Assembly (NCBI GenBank): GCA_965220265.1
Contig: CBDCPM010000004.1
Span: forward strand, 3,224,001-3,288,000
Source of the DNA: Bin87 sp965220265
GTDB taxonomy: Bacteria; Chloroflexota; Dehalococcoidia; Lucifugimonadales; UBA3495
Reading direction: 5' to 3'
Length of the DNA stretch: 64,000 nt
A program made the position numbers and the translations under genes. Positions 34,927-44,005 of the stretch are shown piece by piece. The notes under the pieces are model-generated. The model saw only the letters and a program-made list of their open reading frames with translations, was not told the origin of the DNA and did no database searches. Each line of letters opens with the position of its first letter. Position 1 is the first letter of the stretch.

Positions 34927-36639
34927 CCCGAATCCACCGAAGGGATGCGTGGGGGCTGGCTACGCAAGGGAAGAGAAGCGTGGGTGATGGGACAGCAGTG
35001 CCCTGACGCCGCCGGATTCGAGCGGGTGAGGGTAGAGACAGCTATGCCAGGGGGATGCTGACGGCTCGCGAGTGGCCGCGGAGGGCGAGATCGTCGGGCA
35101 GATGGCAGCTGGAGACCCGCGGTGCTCAGCCTGACGCGGGACGGTCAGGCGGTTGGACGGTCTGGTTGAAGGGTCGGACGCCGAAGGCGGCGTCAGGAAG
35201 GGAGCGGCAGAGCGCGCAATCGCTCCAGCGCGTGACTGAACTGGTTCTCCCAGGGCCAGCCCTTGGGAAGGTGCAGGGTGAGGCGACGGGCCTTGCGGGT
35301 GATGCGTCCGGCCAGGGAGAAGAAGCGTCGCCGCAGGGTCTTGGTGGTAACCACCAGCTCGCCCAGGCCGATGCGCGCCGTCCAGCGAGCCAGATTGTGG
35401 GCCATGACCTGCACCGCCAGCCAGGCGGCGTTGGCGGGGAAGCGTCCCGAGGGAAGATGATTGAGGCCCACGCCGTACTTCAGGTCGCGGATGGCGTTCT
35501 CGATCTCGGCATGGCGGCGGTGGTCGGCCTCCAGTTCCAGAGTGTCGCCCTCCCGGTCGGTGATGCAGGCGTGATAGCTGTAGTCGGTAAGCAGCGCCAG
35601 TTGGGAACCAGGCGCGGGCTGCACTCTGCGGACGATGAGCCGCGTTGGCGCGGCGTCGGGCTCATGCTGGAAGGGTGTGTATTCAGTCTCGGCCACGTCG
35701 GCGCCGCCGTCCATCCAGTAAGGGATGGGCGTCCAGTCCGTCTCGGGTATGGCCTCGATGAGATTGCGCAGGCTTTGGTGCTGGCGGATGGTGATGGAGT
35801 AGCGGACGTCCATCTTGCGGCAGACGGCGACCATGGCGTGGGTGTAGAAGCCGCGGTCGGCGCGGACGGTGAGTTGTCCGGTGGCTCCGGCGTAGCGCAC
35901 CCGGCCCACCGTCTCCCGCAGGAAGTGGTCCGCGCCCCGCGCGGTGTTGGCCCGACCCTGGCGCAGCCGCGCCATCAGCACGTCGCCGGTGTCCGCGGCC
36001 ACGGCCAGCAGCGGGTGATAGCCCCGCTGGCCGGTGTAGCCATGGCGACGGGCGCCCTCCTTGCCCAGTCCGTAGGTCTCGCAGACGGTGGAGTCCAGGT
36101 CGATGGTCAACGGCGCATCGCCCGGGCCTCCACCGGCAGCCCAGGCCCGAGCCAGGAACTCCCGGCTCACCCGATCCAGCTGGCGAACATGACCCCACCG
36201 GAAACTGCGTAGAAAGGTCCCCAGGGTGGACGGCGCTTTGACCACGCAGCCGATGGCGCTGGCCGTCCCGCCGGTGCGCAACACGTCGGCGTCGTCAATG
36301 CAGTCGCCGCCGGCCAGCGCCGACGCCACCAGCGTCAGCAGCTTGTCCCCCGGGTTGGCTCGACCCGGCGCATCTCCCAGGTCAACGTGGCGGTCCACCA
36401 GCTCACCCAGACCCAGATGGTGGGCCAGGGTAACCGGCAGGAGCAGTCCGGCATTGGCCACCAGACGGTGATCATCGAAGGCGACGTGGATGCGGTCGGG
36501 GCTGCCCAGTGGTAGCATCTAACAGGTGCTCCTCGTTTCGGGTCGGTTTCTTGTTTCAAAAACCATTATCCCCGAAGCCGGGAGCACTTTCTCATCCCCT
36601 CAGCACGCAGCCACATTCATCCTTTCGGTGGATTGGGGC
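34927..36639 (-). mobile_element. IS1380-family insertion sequence within hsdS
   Basis: The ends are imperfect inverted repeats around AATCCACCGAAGGGATG (34931-34947) and the complement of 36616-36634. TTAG is duplicated directly outside (34923-34926 and 36640-36643), matching the four-base target duplication of the family. The 1713-bp element carries one intact transposase gene. Truncated relatives occur at 11998-12460 and 52158-52350. Confidence 0.92.
35193..36518 (-). CDS. IS1380-family transposase
   Basis: The intact 441-residue DDE transposase begins MLPLGSPDRIHVAFDDHRLV. Recognisable blocks are GGDCIDDADVLRTGGTASAI, LTIDLDSTVCETYGLGKEGA with the first catalytic Asp, LTVRADRGFYTHAMVAVCRK with the second, and the family C-terminus YGVGLNHLPSGRFPANAAWL. 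The gene is antisense to hsdS. The unbroken frame and clean target duplication suggest a young insertion. Confidence 0.93.
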   Translation of the reverse strand: MLPLGSPDRIHVAFDDHRLVANAGLLLPVTLAHHLGLGELVDRHVDLGDAPGRANPGDKLLTLVASALAGGDCIDDADVLRTGGTASAIGCVVKAPSTLGTFLRSFRWGHVRQLDRVSREFLARAWAAGGGPGDAPLTIDLDSTVCETYGLGKEGARRHGYTGQRGYHPLLAVAADTGDVLMARLRQGRANTARGADHFLRETVGRVRYAGATGQLTVRADRGFYTHAMVAVCRKMDVRYSITIRQHQSLRNLIEAIPETDWTPIPYWMDGGADVAETEYTPFQHEPDAAPTRLIVRRVQPAPGSQLALLTDYSYHACITDREGDTLELEADHRRHAEIENAIRDLKYGVGLNHLPSGRFPANAAWLAVQVMAHNLARWTARIGLGELVVTTKTLRRRFFSLAGRITRKARRLTLHLPKGWPWENQFSHALERLRALPLPS

Positions 36640-37005
36640 TTAGCGACGCCTCTCATGCAGAGTGAAATCAGGACGGAACAAACCGGCGCTTCCAGGGAAG
36701 GACTGACCCTTCAGTCAATCAAGGACTTCCTAATTCCCGTTCCCCCAATTGCCGAGCAGCGAGAGATCATTGCCGCAGTCGGCGAGACGACCGAATCCAT
36801 CGAGCGTACGTCCTTGGCCTCTCAAAAACAGATCGCCCTCATCAACGAGTACCGTACCCGCCTGATCGCCGACGCCGTCACCGGCCAACTGGACGTCCGC
36901 GGCGCCGCGATAAGAATACCCGATTAGAGCCAGCACGATGCCCGCGTCCTCAACGTGTTGGGGCAAGGCTCCCACGGCAACCACCAGCATCACAGGGCGA
37001 GGGAC

Positions 37006-37320
37006 GTGGCCACCATTAGCGGCCTGCCGATTCGGTGGGAATGGGACGAAGACAAGAACGACGAAAACCGTCGCAAACACCGGATCAGCTTTGAGGTCGC
37101 CGAGTTGGTATTCAGAGATCCCCTGGCCGCCACCCGTCCCGACCCCTTTCCAACAGAGCAGCGCCGGCGTACCATCGGAGAGGTTCGCAACGTAGCCATA
37201 ATCGTCATCCATACCGAACCGGAGCCCGACTACAACCGAGGAGAAGCAGTGGGCCGGATCATCAGCGCAAGGAAAGCCGAGAGGCGTGAAAGGAATGCCT
37301 ATGAGACAGGAGAATTTTAG
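37006..37320 (+). CDS. brnT: BrnT-family toxin
   Basis: The product (104 residues from GTG 37006, preceded by GGGCGAGG) shows the BrnT pattern: IRWEWDEDKNDENRRKHRIS, FEVAELVFRDPLA, RRRTIGEVRNVAIIVIHTEP and RIISARKAERRERNAYETGE. BrnT toxins are RelE-like ribonucleases normally neutralised by BrnA encoded immediately downstream. Here the next frame starts inside brnT (20-base overlap) with a BrnA-like segment, but it continues into HsdR. An upstream ATG-type start at 36955 is possible. The gene sits inside a type I restriction operon, between hsdS and hsdR. Confidence 0.88.
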   Translation: MATISGLPIRWEWDEDKNDENRRKHRISFEVAELVFRDPLAATRPDPFPTEQRRRTIGEVRNVAIIVIHTEPEPDYNRGEAVGRIISARKAERRERNAYETGEF

Positions 37321-40300
37321 GCTCACGCCAGAGCAAGAAAAGGAACTTCAAGCGCTGGCCGAAATGCCCGACGAGGAGATTGACTTCTCGGACATTCCCG
37401 AGACGCTGGATTGGTCTGGCGCGGAGCGTGGAGTGTTTTACCGAGGAACCGCGACCAACGCTAGGACCTTGGTGTTCACGGACACCACAGAACGTGGTTT
37501 GGAAGAACGTGTCGTAAGGCTACTCACGGAGAGACCCGGAGACCGCCTGGCTACGCCGGCAGACAGCGACAACCGCGAGCGTCCTGATATCTACGCTGCC
37601 AGTTGGTCACTGGGCGACGCCACAGACTACGACCGCGCCAACTGCGTGGACCTCGTCCAACTGTCAGCGTTCCTGAACGTCACGCAACCCGAGGTCGCGG
37701 CCGCCCTCTCCCTGGACGACGACAACACAACCAGGCGCCAGTTCCTGGCACGCCTCAAGACCGAGACCCGCAATCGCGGCATCATCGACGTCCTGCGCCG
37801 TGGCATCAACCACCGCCAGCACCACGTTGACCTGTTCTACGGCACTCCCACCCCCGGGAACACCGTCGCCGAGCAGCGCCACGCCCAGAACCGCTTCTCC
37901 GTCACCCGCCAGCTCCGCTACAGCAACGACGAAAGGCAGCGCGCCCTCGACTTGGCACTCTTCATCAACGGCCTGCCCATCGCCACCTTCGAGCTGAAGA
38001 ACAACCTCACCAAGCAGACGGTCAATGACGCCGTCCAGCAGTACCGGACGACCCGCAACCAACACGAAGACCTGTTCCACGTCGGCCGGTGCGCCGTCCA
38101 TTTCGCGGTGGACGAGCAGGAAGTACAGTTCTGCACCAAACTGGCGGGCAAAGCCTCCGTGTTCCTGCCATTCAACAAGGGGAACGACAACGACGGCGCC
38201 GGCAACCCGCCCAACCCCAGCGGCCTGAAAACCGACTACCTCTGGCAGAATGTACTCAATCCGCCCGGCCTGACGGACATCATCGAGAACTACGCCCAGA
38301 AGGTCGGCGACGCGCAGATCTGGCCCCGCTACCACCAGCTCGAGGTAGTGCGCGACCTCCTCGAAGACACGGCCGCCAACGGAGCCGGCAAGCGCTACCT
38401 CATCCAGCACTCCGCCGGCAGCGGCAAATCGAACTCCATCGCCTGGCTCTCCAGGCAACTCATCGAGCTGGCCACCGACGGACAACCGGTGTTTGACTCC
38501 ATCGTCATCGTCACCGACCGGCGCATCCTAGACAACCAGATCAACGACACCATCCGTCAGTTCACCCAGGTGGCATCCACAGTAGGCCACGCCGAAACCT
38601 CGGCTCATCTGCGACAGCTCATCACCGAGGGCAAGAAGATCGTCATCACGACCGTCCAGAAGTTCCCTCTCATCATAGAAGCGATCACCAACGAACACCG
38701 CGGCCGTAACTTCGCCATCATCATCGACGAGGCCCATTCCAGCCAAGGCGGACGCACCGCCGCCGCGATGAGCGCGGCATTGGGCACGCAGCCCAGCGAC
38801 GATGACGACGACACGTTCGAGGACCAGATCAACCGCATCATCGAAAACCGTCGGTTGCTCGACAACGCCAGCTACTTCGCCTTCACGGCCACACCCAAGA
38901 ACAAGACCCTGGAACTGTTCGGGGACCCTAACCCGCAACCTGACGGCACCGTCAAGCACCTGCCGTTCCACAGCTACACCATGAAACAAGCCATCCAGGA
39001 AGGCTTCATCCTCGACGTGCTCGGCAACCACACCACCGTCAACAGTTACTTCGGTCTCGTGAAGAAAATCCATGACGATCCCGAGTTCGACTCCAACCGG
39101 GCCCAGCGCCGGCTACGCCGCTACGTCGAAGGCCACGAGTACGCCGTGGCCCGAAAGTCTGAGATCATCGTGGACCACTTCCACGAGTCGGTCTTCCTGC
39201 CCCGCAAGATCGACGGCCGCGCCCGCGCCATGGTGGTCGTGGACGGCGTGGACCGCGCTATTAACTACCACCACGCCATCAGCGCCTACATCAAGGCAAA
39301 AGGCTACCCCTACCGTTCGATCATCGCCTTCTCGGGCGAACGCCAGCACCAGAGCCAGTCCGTAACCGAGGCCTCCCTGAACGGGTTCCCGTCCAATCAG
39401 ATACCCGACAAAATCCAGGTAGACCCCTACCGCATCCTGATCTGTGCCGACAAGTTCCAGACCGGCTACGACGAGCCATTGCTCCACACCATGTACGTGG
39501 ACAAGACCCTGGCCGGCATCAAGGCTGTCCAGACGCTCTCACGCCTCAACCGCGCCCATCCCAACAAGACCGATACCTTCGTCCTCGACTTCATGAACAA
39601 ATCGGACGTGATCCACGAATCTTTCGCCGACTACTACCGCACCACCATGCTGGCCGACGAGACCGACCCCAACAAGCTCCACGACCTCAAGGCCACGCTC
39701 GACAACCGCCAGGTCTACACGTCCCACCAAGTCGACGAACTCGCCGAAGGCTGCTTGGCCGGCAAGGACCGGGGCGAACTCGACCCCATCGCCGACGCTT
39801 GCATCGCCCCGTACACGGCCCTGAGCGAGGACGGACAAGTCGAGTTCAAAAGCTCAGCCAAAGCGTTCGTCAGGCTATACGCCTTCCTATCCCAGGTGTT
39901 GCCCTACGCCAACCCCGAATGGGAGAAGTTGTCCATCTTCCTGAACTTCCTGATACCGAAGCTGCCGGCGCCTGCCGACGAAGACCTCTCAAAGGGCATC
40001 CTGGAAACCGTCGACATGGACAGCTACCGGGCGGAGAAGCAAGCCGCCCAACGGCTGTCCCTCGCCGACGAGGATGGCGAGATCGATCCGATTCTGGTCG
40101 GAGGCGGCGGCGGACGCAACGAACCGGAACTGGAACCACTCTCCCGGATAGTTGCCACGTTCAACGAAACATGGGGCACGGACTTCACGGACGCCGACAA
40201 GGTGGCCGAACTGATAAGGACCATCCCGGACCAAGTGGTCGCCGACACCGCATACCAGAACGCCAGGCTCAACTCAGACCCACAGAACGCACGCATTGAG

Positions 40301-40453
40301 CACGACGCAGCGCTGCGCCGGTTGATCACCTCAATGGTCCGGACCAACACCGAACTGTTCAAGGCCTATACCGAGAACCCTGACTTTCGGGCTTGGCTCA
40401 GCGACCAGAGTTTCTGGCTCACCTACCTGAACGACAACACGCCCACGGCATAG
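37301..40453 (+). CDS. hsdR: BrnA-like antitoxin segment fused to type I restriction endonuclease HsdR
   Basis: ATG 37301 has AAAGGA six bases upstream and overlaps brnT. Residues 1-48 match the N-terminal part of BrnA antitoxins (LTPEQEKELQALAEMPDEEI, then SDIPETLDWSGAERGVFYR); the usual ribbon-helix-helix tail is absent. From about residue 60 the protein is HsdR: TDTTERGLEERVVRLLTE, nuclease core DLALFINGLPIATFELKN (PD...ExK), Walker A HSAGSGKSNSIAW (about residue 370), IIIDEAHSSQGGRTA (about 475), YFAFTATPKNK and ILICADKFQTGYDEPLLHTM. The total is 1050 residues, about 50 longer than expected without the fusion. A GTG at 37472 with AGGA upstream could give HsdR alone, so separate translation remains possible. 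Confidence 0.9.
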   Translation: MRQENFRLTPEQEKELQALAEMPDEEIDFSDIPETLDWSGAERGVFYRGTATNARTLVFTDTTERGLEERVVRLLTERPGDRLATPADSDNRERPDIYAASWSLGDATDYDRANCVDLVQLSAFLNVTQPEVAAALSLDDDNTTRRQFLARLKTETRNRGIIDVLRRGINHRQHHVDLFYGTPTPGNTVAEQRHAQNRFSVTRQLRYSNDERQRALDLALFINGLPIATFELKNNLTKQTVNDAVQQYRTTRNQHEDLFHVGRCAVHFAVDEQEVQFCTKLAGKASVFLPFNKGNDNDGAGNPPNPSGLKTDYLWQNVLNPPGLTDIIENYAQKVGDAQIWPRYHQLEVVRDLLEDTAANGAGKRYLIQHSAGSGKSNSIAWLSRQLIELATDGQPVFDSIVIVTDRRILDNQINDTIRQFTQVASTVGHAETSAHLRQLITEGKKIVITTVQKFPLIIEAITNEHRGRNFAIIIDEAHSSQGGRTAAAMSAALGTQPSDDDDDTFEDQINRIIENRRLLDNASYFAFTATPKNKTLELFGDPNPQPDGTVKHLPFHSYTMKQAIQEGFILDVLGNHTTVNSYFGLVKKIHDDPEFDSNRAQRRLRRYVEGHEYAVARKSEIIVDHFHESVFLPRKIDGRARAMVVVDGVDRAINYHHAISAYIKAKGYPYRSIIAFSGERQHQSQSVTEASLNGFPSNQIPDKIQVDPYRILICADKFQTGYDEPLLHTMYVDKTLAGIKAVQTLSRLNRAHPNKTDTFVLDFMNKSDVIHESFADYYRTTMLADETDPNKLHDLKATLDNRQVYTSHQVDELAEGCLAGKDRGELDPIADACIAPYTALSEDGQVEFKSSAKAFVRLYAFLSQVLPYANPEWEKLSIFLNFLIPKLPAPADEDLSKGILETVDMDSYRAEKQAAQRLSLADEDGEIDPILVGGGGGRNEPELEPLSRIVATFNETWGTDFTDADKVAELIRTIPDQVVADTAYQNARLNSDPQNARIEHDAALRRLITSMVRTNTELFKAYTENPDFRAWLSDQSFWLTYLNDNTPTA

Positions 40454-40656
40454 CGCTGGTCCTGCAACGACCGAGACACCTGAGCCACCTTCGCCGGCGG
40501 CCAGTGGCAGGGACACTCCACCGGTCCCCGGTCGCTATACAGCCGGTGCCCACATCCGGCCGCGCAATCCACCTGCACCACGACCTCGAGATCCATCGCG
40601 GTGGCCAGCAACGCCGCCAACGGATGCCGGCACCGGACGCGTTCTGAAATCCCCAA
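40423..40656 (-). CDS. Possible small Cys/His-rich protein
   Basis: A minus-strand frame overlaps the 3' end of hsdR by about 30 bases and encodes up to 77 residues with a metal-binding look: VRCRHPLAALLATAMDLEVV, then DCAAGCGHRLYSDRGP and ECPCHWPP. The start (TTG 40656 or ATG 40596) has no good ribosome site. No family is recognised; it may be spurious. Confidence 0.3.
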   Translation of the reverse strand: MGISERVRCRHPLAALLATAMDLEVVVQVDCAAGCGHRLYSDRGPVECPCHWPPAKVAQVSRSLQDQRYAVGVLSFR

Positions 40657-40793
40657 GCATTTTTACCGCGGCAAAAAGTGGCGCCGCGTCACCAATTCCC
40701 CAGAGAGGCCGCACCGGCAGGACGGCTCCAAATGGTACTCTTCAACCAACGAGGCACCGATACCGTCACAACGCCAGGTGGAGCACCCATCCA

Positions 40794-41237
40794 ATGCCAG
40801 ACACAGCAAACAATCTAACCATCAAAGTCGGCCAAACCGGTCCACTGGTCAAGCTTCAGGAAACCGACACCACCGGCACGTGGGAAATGACCTGGGCGGG
40901 ACCCATGGGCGAAGGGTACTACCGCCGCGCCCTGCTCGCCGCCGAAGATACCGTCCTCAAGAACAACGGCGAACGTATCGTCCTCACCTGCCCACCGGAC
41001 GAACACGCCCTCCGCAACTGGCTGATGCAGTACCCGAGTTCCATGCTGGCCATCGACGGCGACACCTACACAATCGAAGTCATCTGCCCAGCAGAAGACG
41101 GATTGATCCACGACGACTACGACGACAGGACCCCATTGCCCCGCATCACATGCCCAACCTGCGCCGAACGCATAGCGGAAACCCGCAACCGCCGTCGCCA
41201 GGAAGCTTTCAGCAAGAACCTTGGATCCCAGAAATAG
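40794..41237 (+). CDS. Hypothetical protein
   Basis: ATG 40794 opens a 147-residue protein with GGTGGAG about 10 bases upstream. It is acidic and contains a C-terminal C-x2-C (RITCPTCAERIAETRNRRR) plus two earlier Cys residues (LTCPPDEH, VICPAEDG), so a metal site is possible. No recognised family. It is plus strand, downstream of hsdR but separated by about 340 bases that contain only the doubtful frame on the other strand. Confidence 0.55.
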   Translation: MPDTANNLTIKVGQTGPLVKLQETDTTGTWEMTWAGPMGEGYYRRALLAAEDTVLKNNGERIVLTCPPDEHALRNWLMQYPSSMLAIDGDTYTIEVICPAEDGLIHDDYDDRTPLPRITCPTCAERIAETRNRRRQEAFSKNLGSQK

Positions 41238-41404
41238 CCAAACACACCCGACGGGTCGCCGAAGCCTACACCCGCCTCGCGGAGATCGAGGAAACACTCG
41301 AAACCCCTGATTCCACTCCCGGCGGGTAACCGAAGCACGCCGATCCCCCACTTTCGCCTAACCGCCACAGCGCCCGACATCACAGACCTCGCCAGATAGC
41401 CACC

Positions 41405-41647
41405 ATGGCACCGACCAACCACATCTACGCCCACTCATCATGGACCAGCAGGATCCTGCCTGTTAAATCCAGTTATTCCTTCCTCTATCACGGCCGCATA
41501 CTCTACGGCGAGCATCCCGACCAGACCCGCCAGCACGCCATCGACGCTTCCCAGATCACCGGATCCACCCTCACCCGCGGCCTGCTTTCAAACGAACTGG
41601 ACATCCGGCCCGCAAGGCCCGCCGCCCCCAGGTGGGTCATACCATAA
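41405..41647 (+). CDS. Doubtful small hypothetical protein
   Basis: An 80-codon frame from ATG 41405 has a mixed, moderately protein-like sequence (SSYSFLYHGRILYGEHPDQT). There is no ribosome-binding site and no family match that I can recognise. Confidence 0.3.
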   Translation: MAPTNHIYAHSSWTSRILPVKSSYSFLYHGRILYGEHPDQTRQHAIDASQITGSTLTRGLLSNELDIRPARPAAPRWVIP

Positions 41648-41729
41648 CAGGATATATGCGGGTTCCGGGGGGACTTTGGGGGCGGGGGTGGGGCGGTGGT
41701 GAGACACCAGCGGGTCCTATACAACCGCG

Positions 41730-42671
41730 GTGTCTTTTCGTTTTTCAGCATTCGGAAAGTTCTCACCGACACCATCCATCACCTCCGCCTTTCCAGCCAT
41801 CGTCCCCAACCCGGCGCCCTGCCCAAGACGTCAGACCCTCCAGCGATCCCTAAACGACGTCTCAGCCCTCTTTGACCTTCCTTCCGACCAATCAGTCGTT
41901 CCAACCCACACAACCACGCCACTCGTCGTTTTTCCGTCCCCAACGGCCATCCTGGCAGCCGGCCAGACCCCCGCGAATTACTTTCGAACCCCATCGGCCG
42001 TTTTCCAGGACTCACACCGCCATCCGCCCTCATCGGGAGCGACCGCAGCATCCACACCGGCGACGACCGGGATAAAACATCCAAAACCACAACATATTGT
42101 CGACACCATACTCATACCCAAGCGCAAACCAGGTCCCAGCCGCAAACGCCAAAGCAAGCAGGCAGGTCCCGCCCCACCGCGGAAACCGGCACCGCCAACG
42201 CCGAATCCCAAGCCATCGACGCCAAAGAAACCAGCGCTTACCCGCCAAGAACGCAAAGACCTAGGCCTGTGCCGATGCGGCAACGAAGCGATACCCGCGC
42301 AAACCCGCTGCCCCAGCTGCGCCGAGAAACACCGCACATGGAACCGCACTTACTCCGAGAACCGCCGAAGGGCCCAGGGCAAGAAACCCCGCCAACGGAT
42401 CGGCCCAGAATTAATCGAGCAGATCCAACAAGAAATCGCAACCAAAGCAGTGAGCCAAGCACCCAAGAGGGTCCGAAACGAAGTCTACCAAAAGAAGCAA
42501 CGCGAAAAACAAGCGTCGCTGAGAGCGGAGCGGAAAGCCCCCGGTTTGTGCCGCGACTGCGGCAAACCCAAACCAGAAGGCCAAACCCGCTGCGGCGACT
42601 GCGTACGGAGACACAGCCGGTATTGGCAACGGTACGTAGCCAAGACAGCGAAGCGCAAGGGGACCGAGTAA
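41730..42671 (+). CDS. Twin zinc-ribbon-like protein, start uncertain
   Basis: The well-formed part is about 42120-42671: a Lys/Pro-rich linker (PKRKPGPSRKRQSKQ...) followed by two similar Cys clusters, LCRCGNEAIPAQTRCPSCAE and LCRDCGKPKPEGQTRCGDCV, each followed by a His/Arg helix (KHRTWNRTYSENRRR; RRHSRYWQRYVAKTA). These would bind two zinc ions and probably nucleic acid. The upstream 110 codons run through the dispersed repeat shared with 30846-31066, and no in-frame ATG lies between. Either the gene recruited the repeat, or its true 5' end was lost. Confidence 0.5.
   Translation: MSFRFSAFGKFSPTPSITSAFPAIVPNPAPCPRRQTLQRSLNDVSALFDLPSDQSVVPTHTTTPLVVFPSPTAILAAGQTPANYFRTPSAVFQDSHRHPPSSGATAASTPATTGIKHPKPQHIVDTILIPKRKPGPSRKRQSKQAGPAPPRKPAPPTPNPKPSTPKKPALTRQERKDLGLCRCGNEAIPAQTRCPSCAEKHRTWNRTYSENRRRAQGKKPRQRIGPELIEQIQQEIATKAVSQAPKRVRNEVYQKKQREKQASLRAERKAPGLCRDCGKPKPEGQTRCGDCVRRHSRYWQRYVAKTAKRKGTE
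41856..42050. repeat. Dispersed repeat, copy 2
   Basis: This is the second copy of the repeat at 30846-31066, same orientation, with blocks such as CAATCAGTCGTTCCAACCCA and CAACGGCCATCCTGGCAGCC conserved. It lies inside the 5' part of the frame at 41730-42671. No terminal inverted repeats were noticed. Confidence 0.7.
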
Positions 42672-43090
42672 GCGAGTCCCAGCACTGAACCACCAACAGC
42701 GCCGAGAAATCGACCGCACCCTCGCCACGGACGACGCATACGGCCCCACCACCTCCACCGCATGCCTGGGACGTTGTGGCCGGCGTGTTGTTGCAGCCAA
42801 AACCGCCGGACAAAACAACGAGCGCAACGCGTCGACAACCCTGAGAAACCAGCCGCCCCAACAGGACATCCCCAAAGACGGAGAGTATCAACCCGTGTCC
42901 CAAGTCCCCGGCCAAGTCAAAACGACCAGCGCGACGCGAAAGCGAAAGGCTCGACCACGCCGCAGCAAGGTCGAACAGAGAGGTTGCCAAGCGTCCCCGC
43001 CAGCGCGACCAGAACGAAGGCATGGCTGGCGGTCCAAGCCGACGACCATCATGGTATTCTGGCCCACGGTCCCAAGCGGGACGGTGAAAG

Positions 43091-43996
43091 TTGAAGCCAA
43101 GCAAATTGATCATCAGCCGCAAGGGCTTTGATTCTGGATCCGGGCGCTGCCCCAGCCCCATCTTTCCCGACGGCAGCATGTTCTCGCTGCCGATACCCTC
43201 CAACGACCAGGTGGCCTTCGACGACCTTCAGCACGGCGACGTCGACATCGCGAGCGTTGTCACCGGAATCACCAACGGCCGCATCAAGCGACGGGACCCC
43301 GTCCATCTGGACCCCGACCTGAACTTCGACGCGTACCGCTACCGGAAAGACCGACCCGCCTGGCAACACTGGCGAGGAATGCTCGGCCAAGCCGGCATCG
43401 CCCAGAGCCACCTGAACAAGCAGGGCGTCGGCAGCGGCGACGTCTTCCTGTTTTTCGGCCTCTACCGCCAAGTCGAGGACACCGCCCAGGGCTGGCGCTT
43501 CATCAAGGGAGCGCCGGAACTACACGTCCTGTGGGGCTGGCTCCAAGTCGACCAGAAGCATCGGGTCGCCGACCTCGGGCCAAATGACCTCCCTTGGGCA
43601 CGCCACCATCCCCACCTCTCTTCGCGGTACCGCGACGACCGGAACACCGTCTACGCGGCGGCGGCGAAGCTCGAACTGGGCGGTGACGACGACGGGCGCG
43701 AAATCGCGGGATGGGGAGTGTTTCCCAAGTTCGACCAACGGGTGGTCCTGACCGACCCCGATGGCGCAGGCGTTTCAAATTGGCGGCTCCCGCGGTGGTT
43801 CTATCCCGACGGCAACAAGCCGCCGTTGACCTACCATCCTGACCGGAAACGCTGGCGGCCTGACGCTGACCACGCCTACCTGCGAAGCGTCAGCAGAGGG
43901 CAGGAGTTCGTGCTGGACCTCGCTCACTACCCCGAGGCCGTCGAGTGGCTTTCCGACCTCGTGGTCAGCATAGGACTAACCACGCGATGCCAATGA
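43091..43996 (+). CDS. Nmad3-like (nucleotide modification associated domain 3) protein, intact
   Basis: A TTG at 43091 opens the 301-residue protein with LIISRKGFDSGSGRCPSPIF, PDGSMFSLPIPS, HLDPDLNFDAYRYRKDRPAW, SGDVFLFFGLYRQ, LHVLWGWLQVDQKHRVADLG, GAGVSNWRLPRWFYPDGNK and EFVLDLAHYPEAVEW. The pattern fits the predicted Nmad3 family, which is linked by gene neighbourhood to modified-nucleotide DNA systems; biochemical activity is not established. It is complete and serves as the reference for the fragments at 8939-9510 and 26596-27054. The same start context (purines then TTG AAG) occurs at 26596. No obvious DNA-modification enzyme adjoins it here. Confidence 0.8.
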   Translation: MKPSKLIISRKGFDSGSGRCPSPIFPDGSMFSLPIPSNDQVAFDDLQHGDVDIASVVTGITNGRIKRRDPVHLDPDLNFDAYRYRKDRPAWQHWRGMLGQAGIAQSHLNKQGVGSGDVFLFFGLYRQVEDTAQGWRFIKGAPELHVLWGWLQVDQKHRVADLGPNDLPWARHHPHLSSRYRDDRNTVYAAAAKLELGGDDDGREIAGWGVFPKFDQRVVLTDPDGAGVSNWRLPRWFYPDGNKPPLTYHPDRKRWRPDADHAYLRSVSRGQEFVLDLAHYPEAVEWLSDLVVSIGLTTRCQ

Positions 43997-44005
43997 CGGC
44001 GAAAG

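Larger units (their letters stand above)
33813..36927 (+). pseudogene. hsdS: hsdS specificity subunit interrupted by IS1380 element
   Basis: ATG 33813 overlaps the hsdM stop. Bases 33813-34926 encode TRD1 (IPWLPPIPAHWNIVSNRIAF), the first central repeat (LPPPDEQAAIVRYLDHAADL) and TRD2 up to LSAYLA. Coding resumes at 36644 with TPLMQSEIRTEQTGASREGL and the second repeat IPVPPIAEQREIIAAVGETT, ending at 36927. Removing 34927-36639 plus one TTAG copy restores a continuous 465-residue frame. As it stands, the protein ends at 35006 in IS sequence, losing the second conserved helix, so recognition by this type I system should be impaired. Half-subunits with one TRD sometimes work as dimers, so residual activity is possible. 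Confidence 0.93.
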
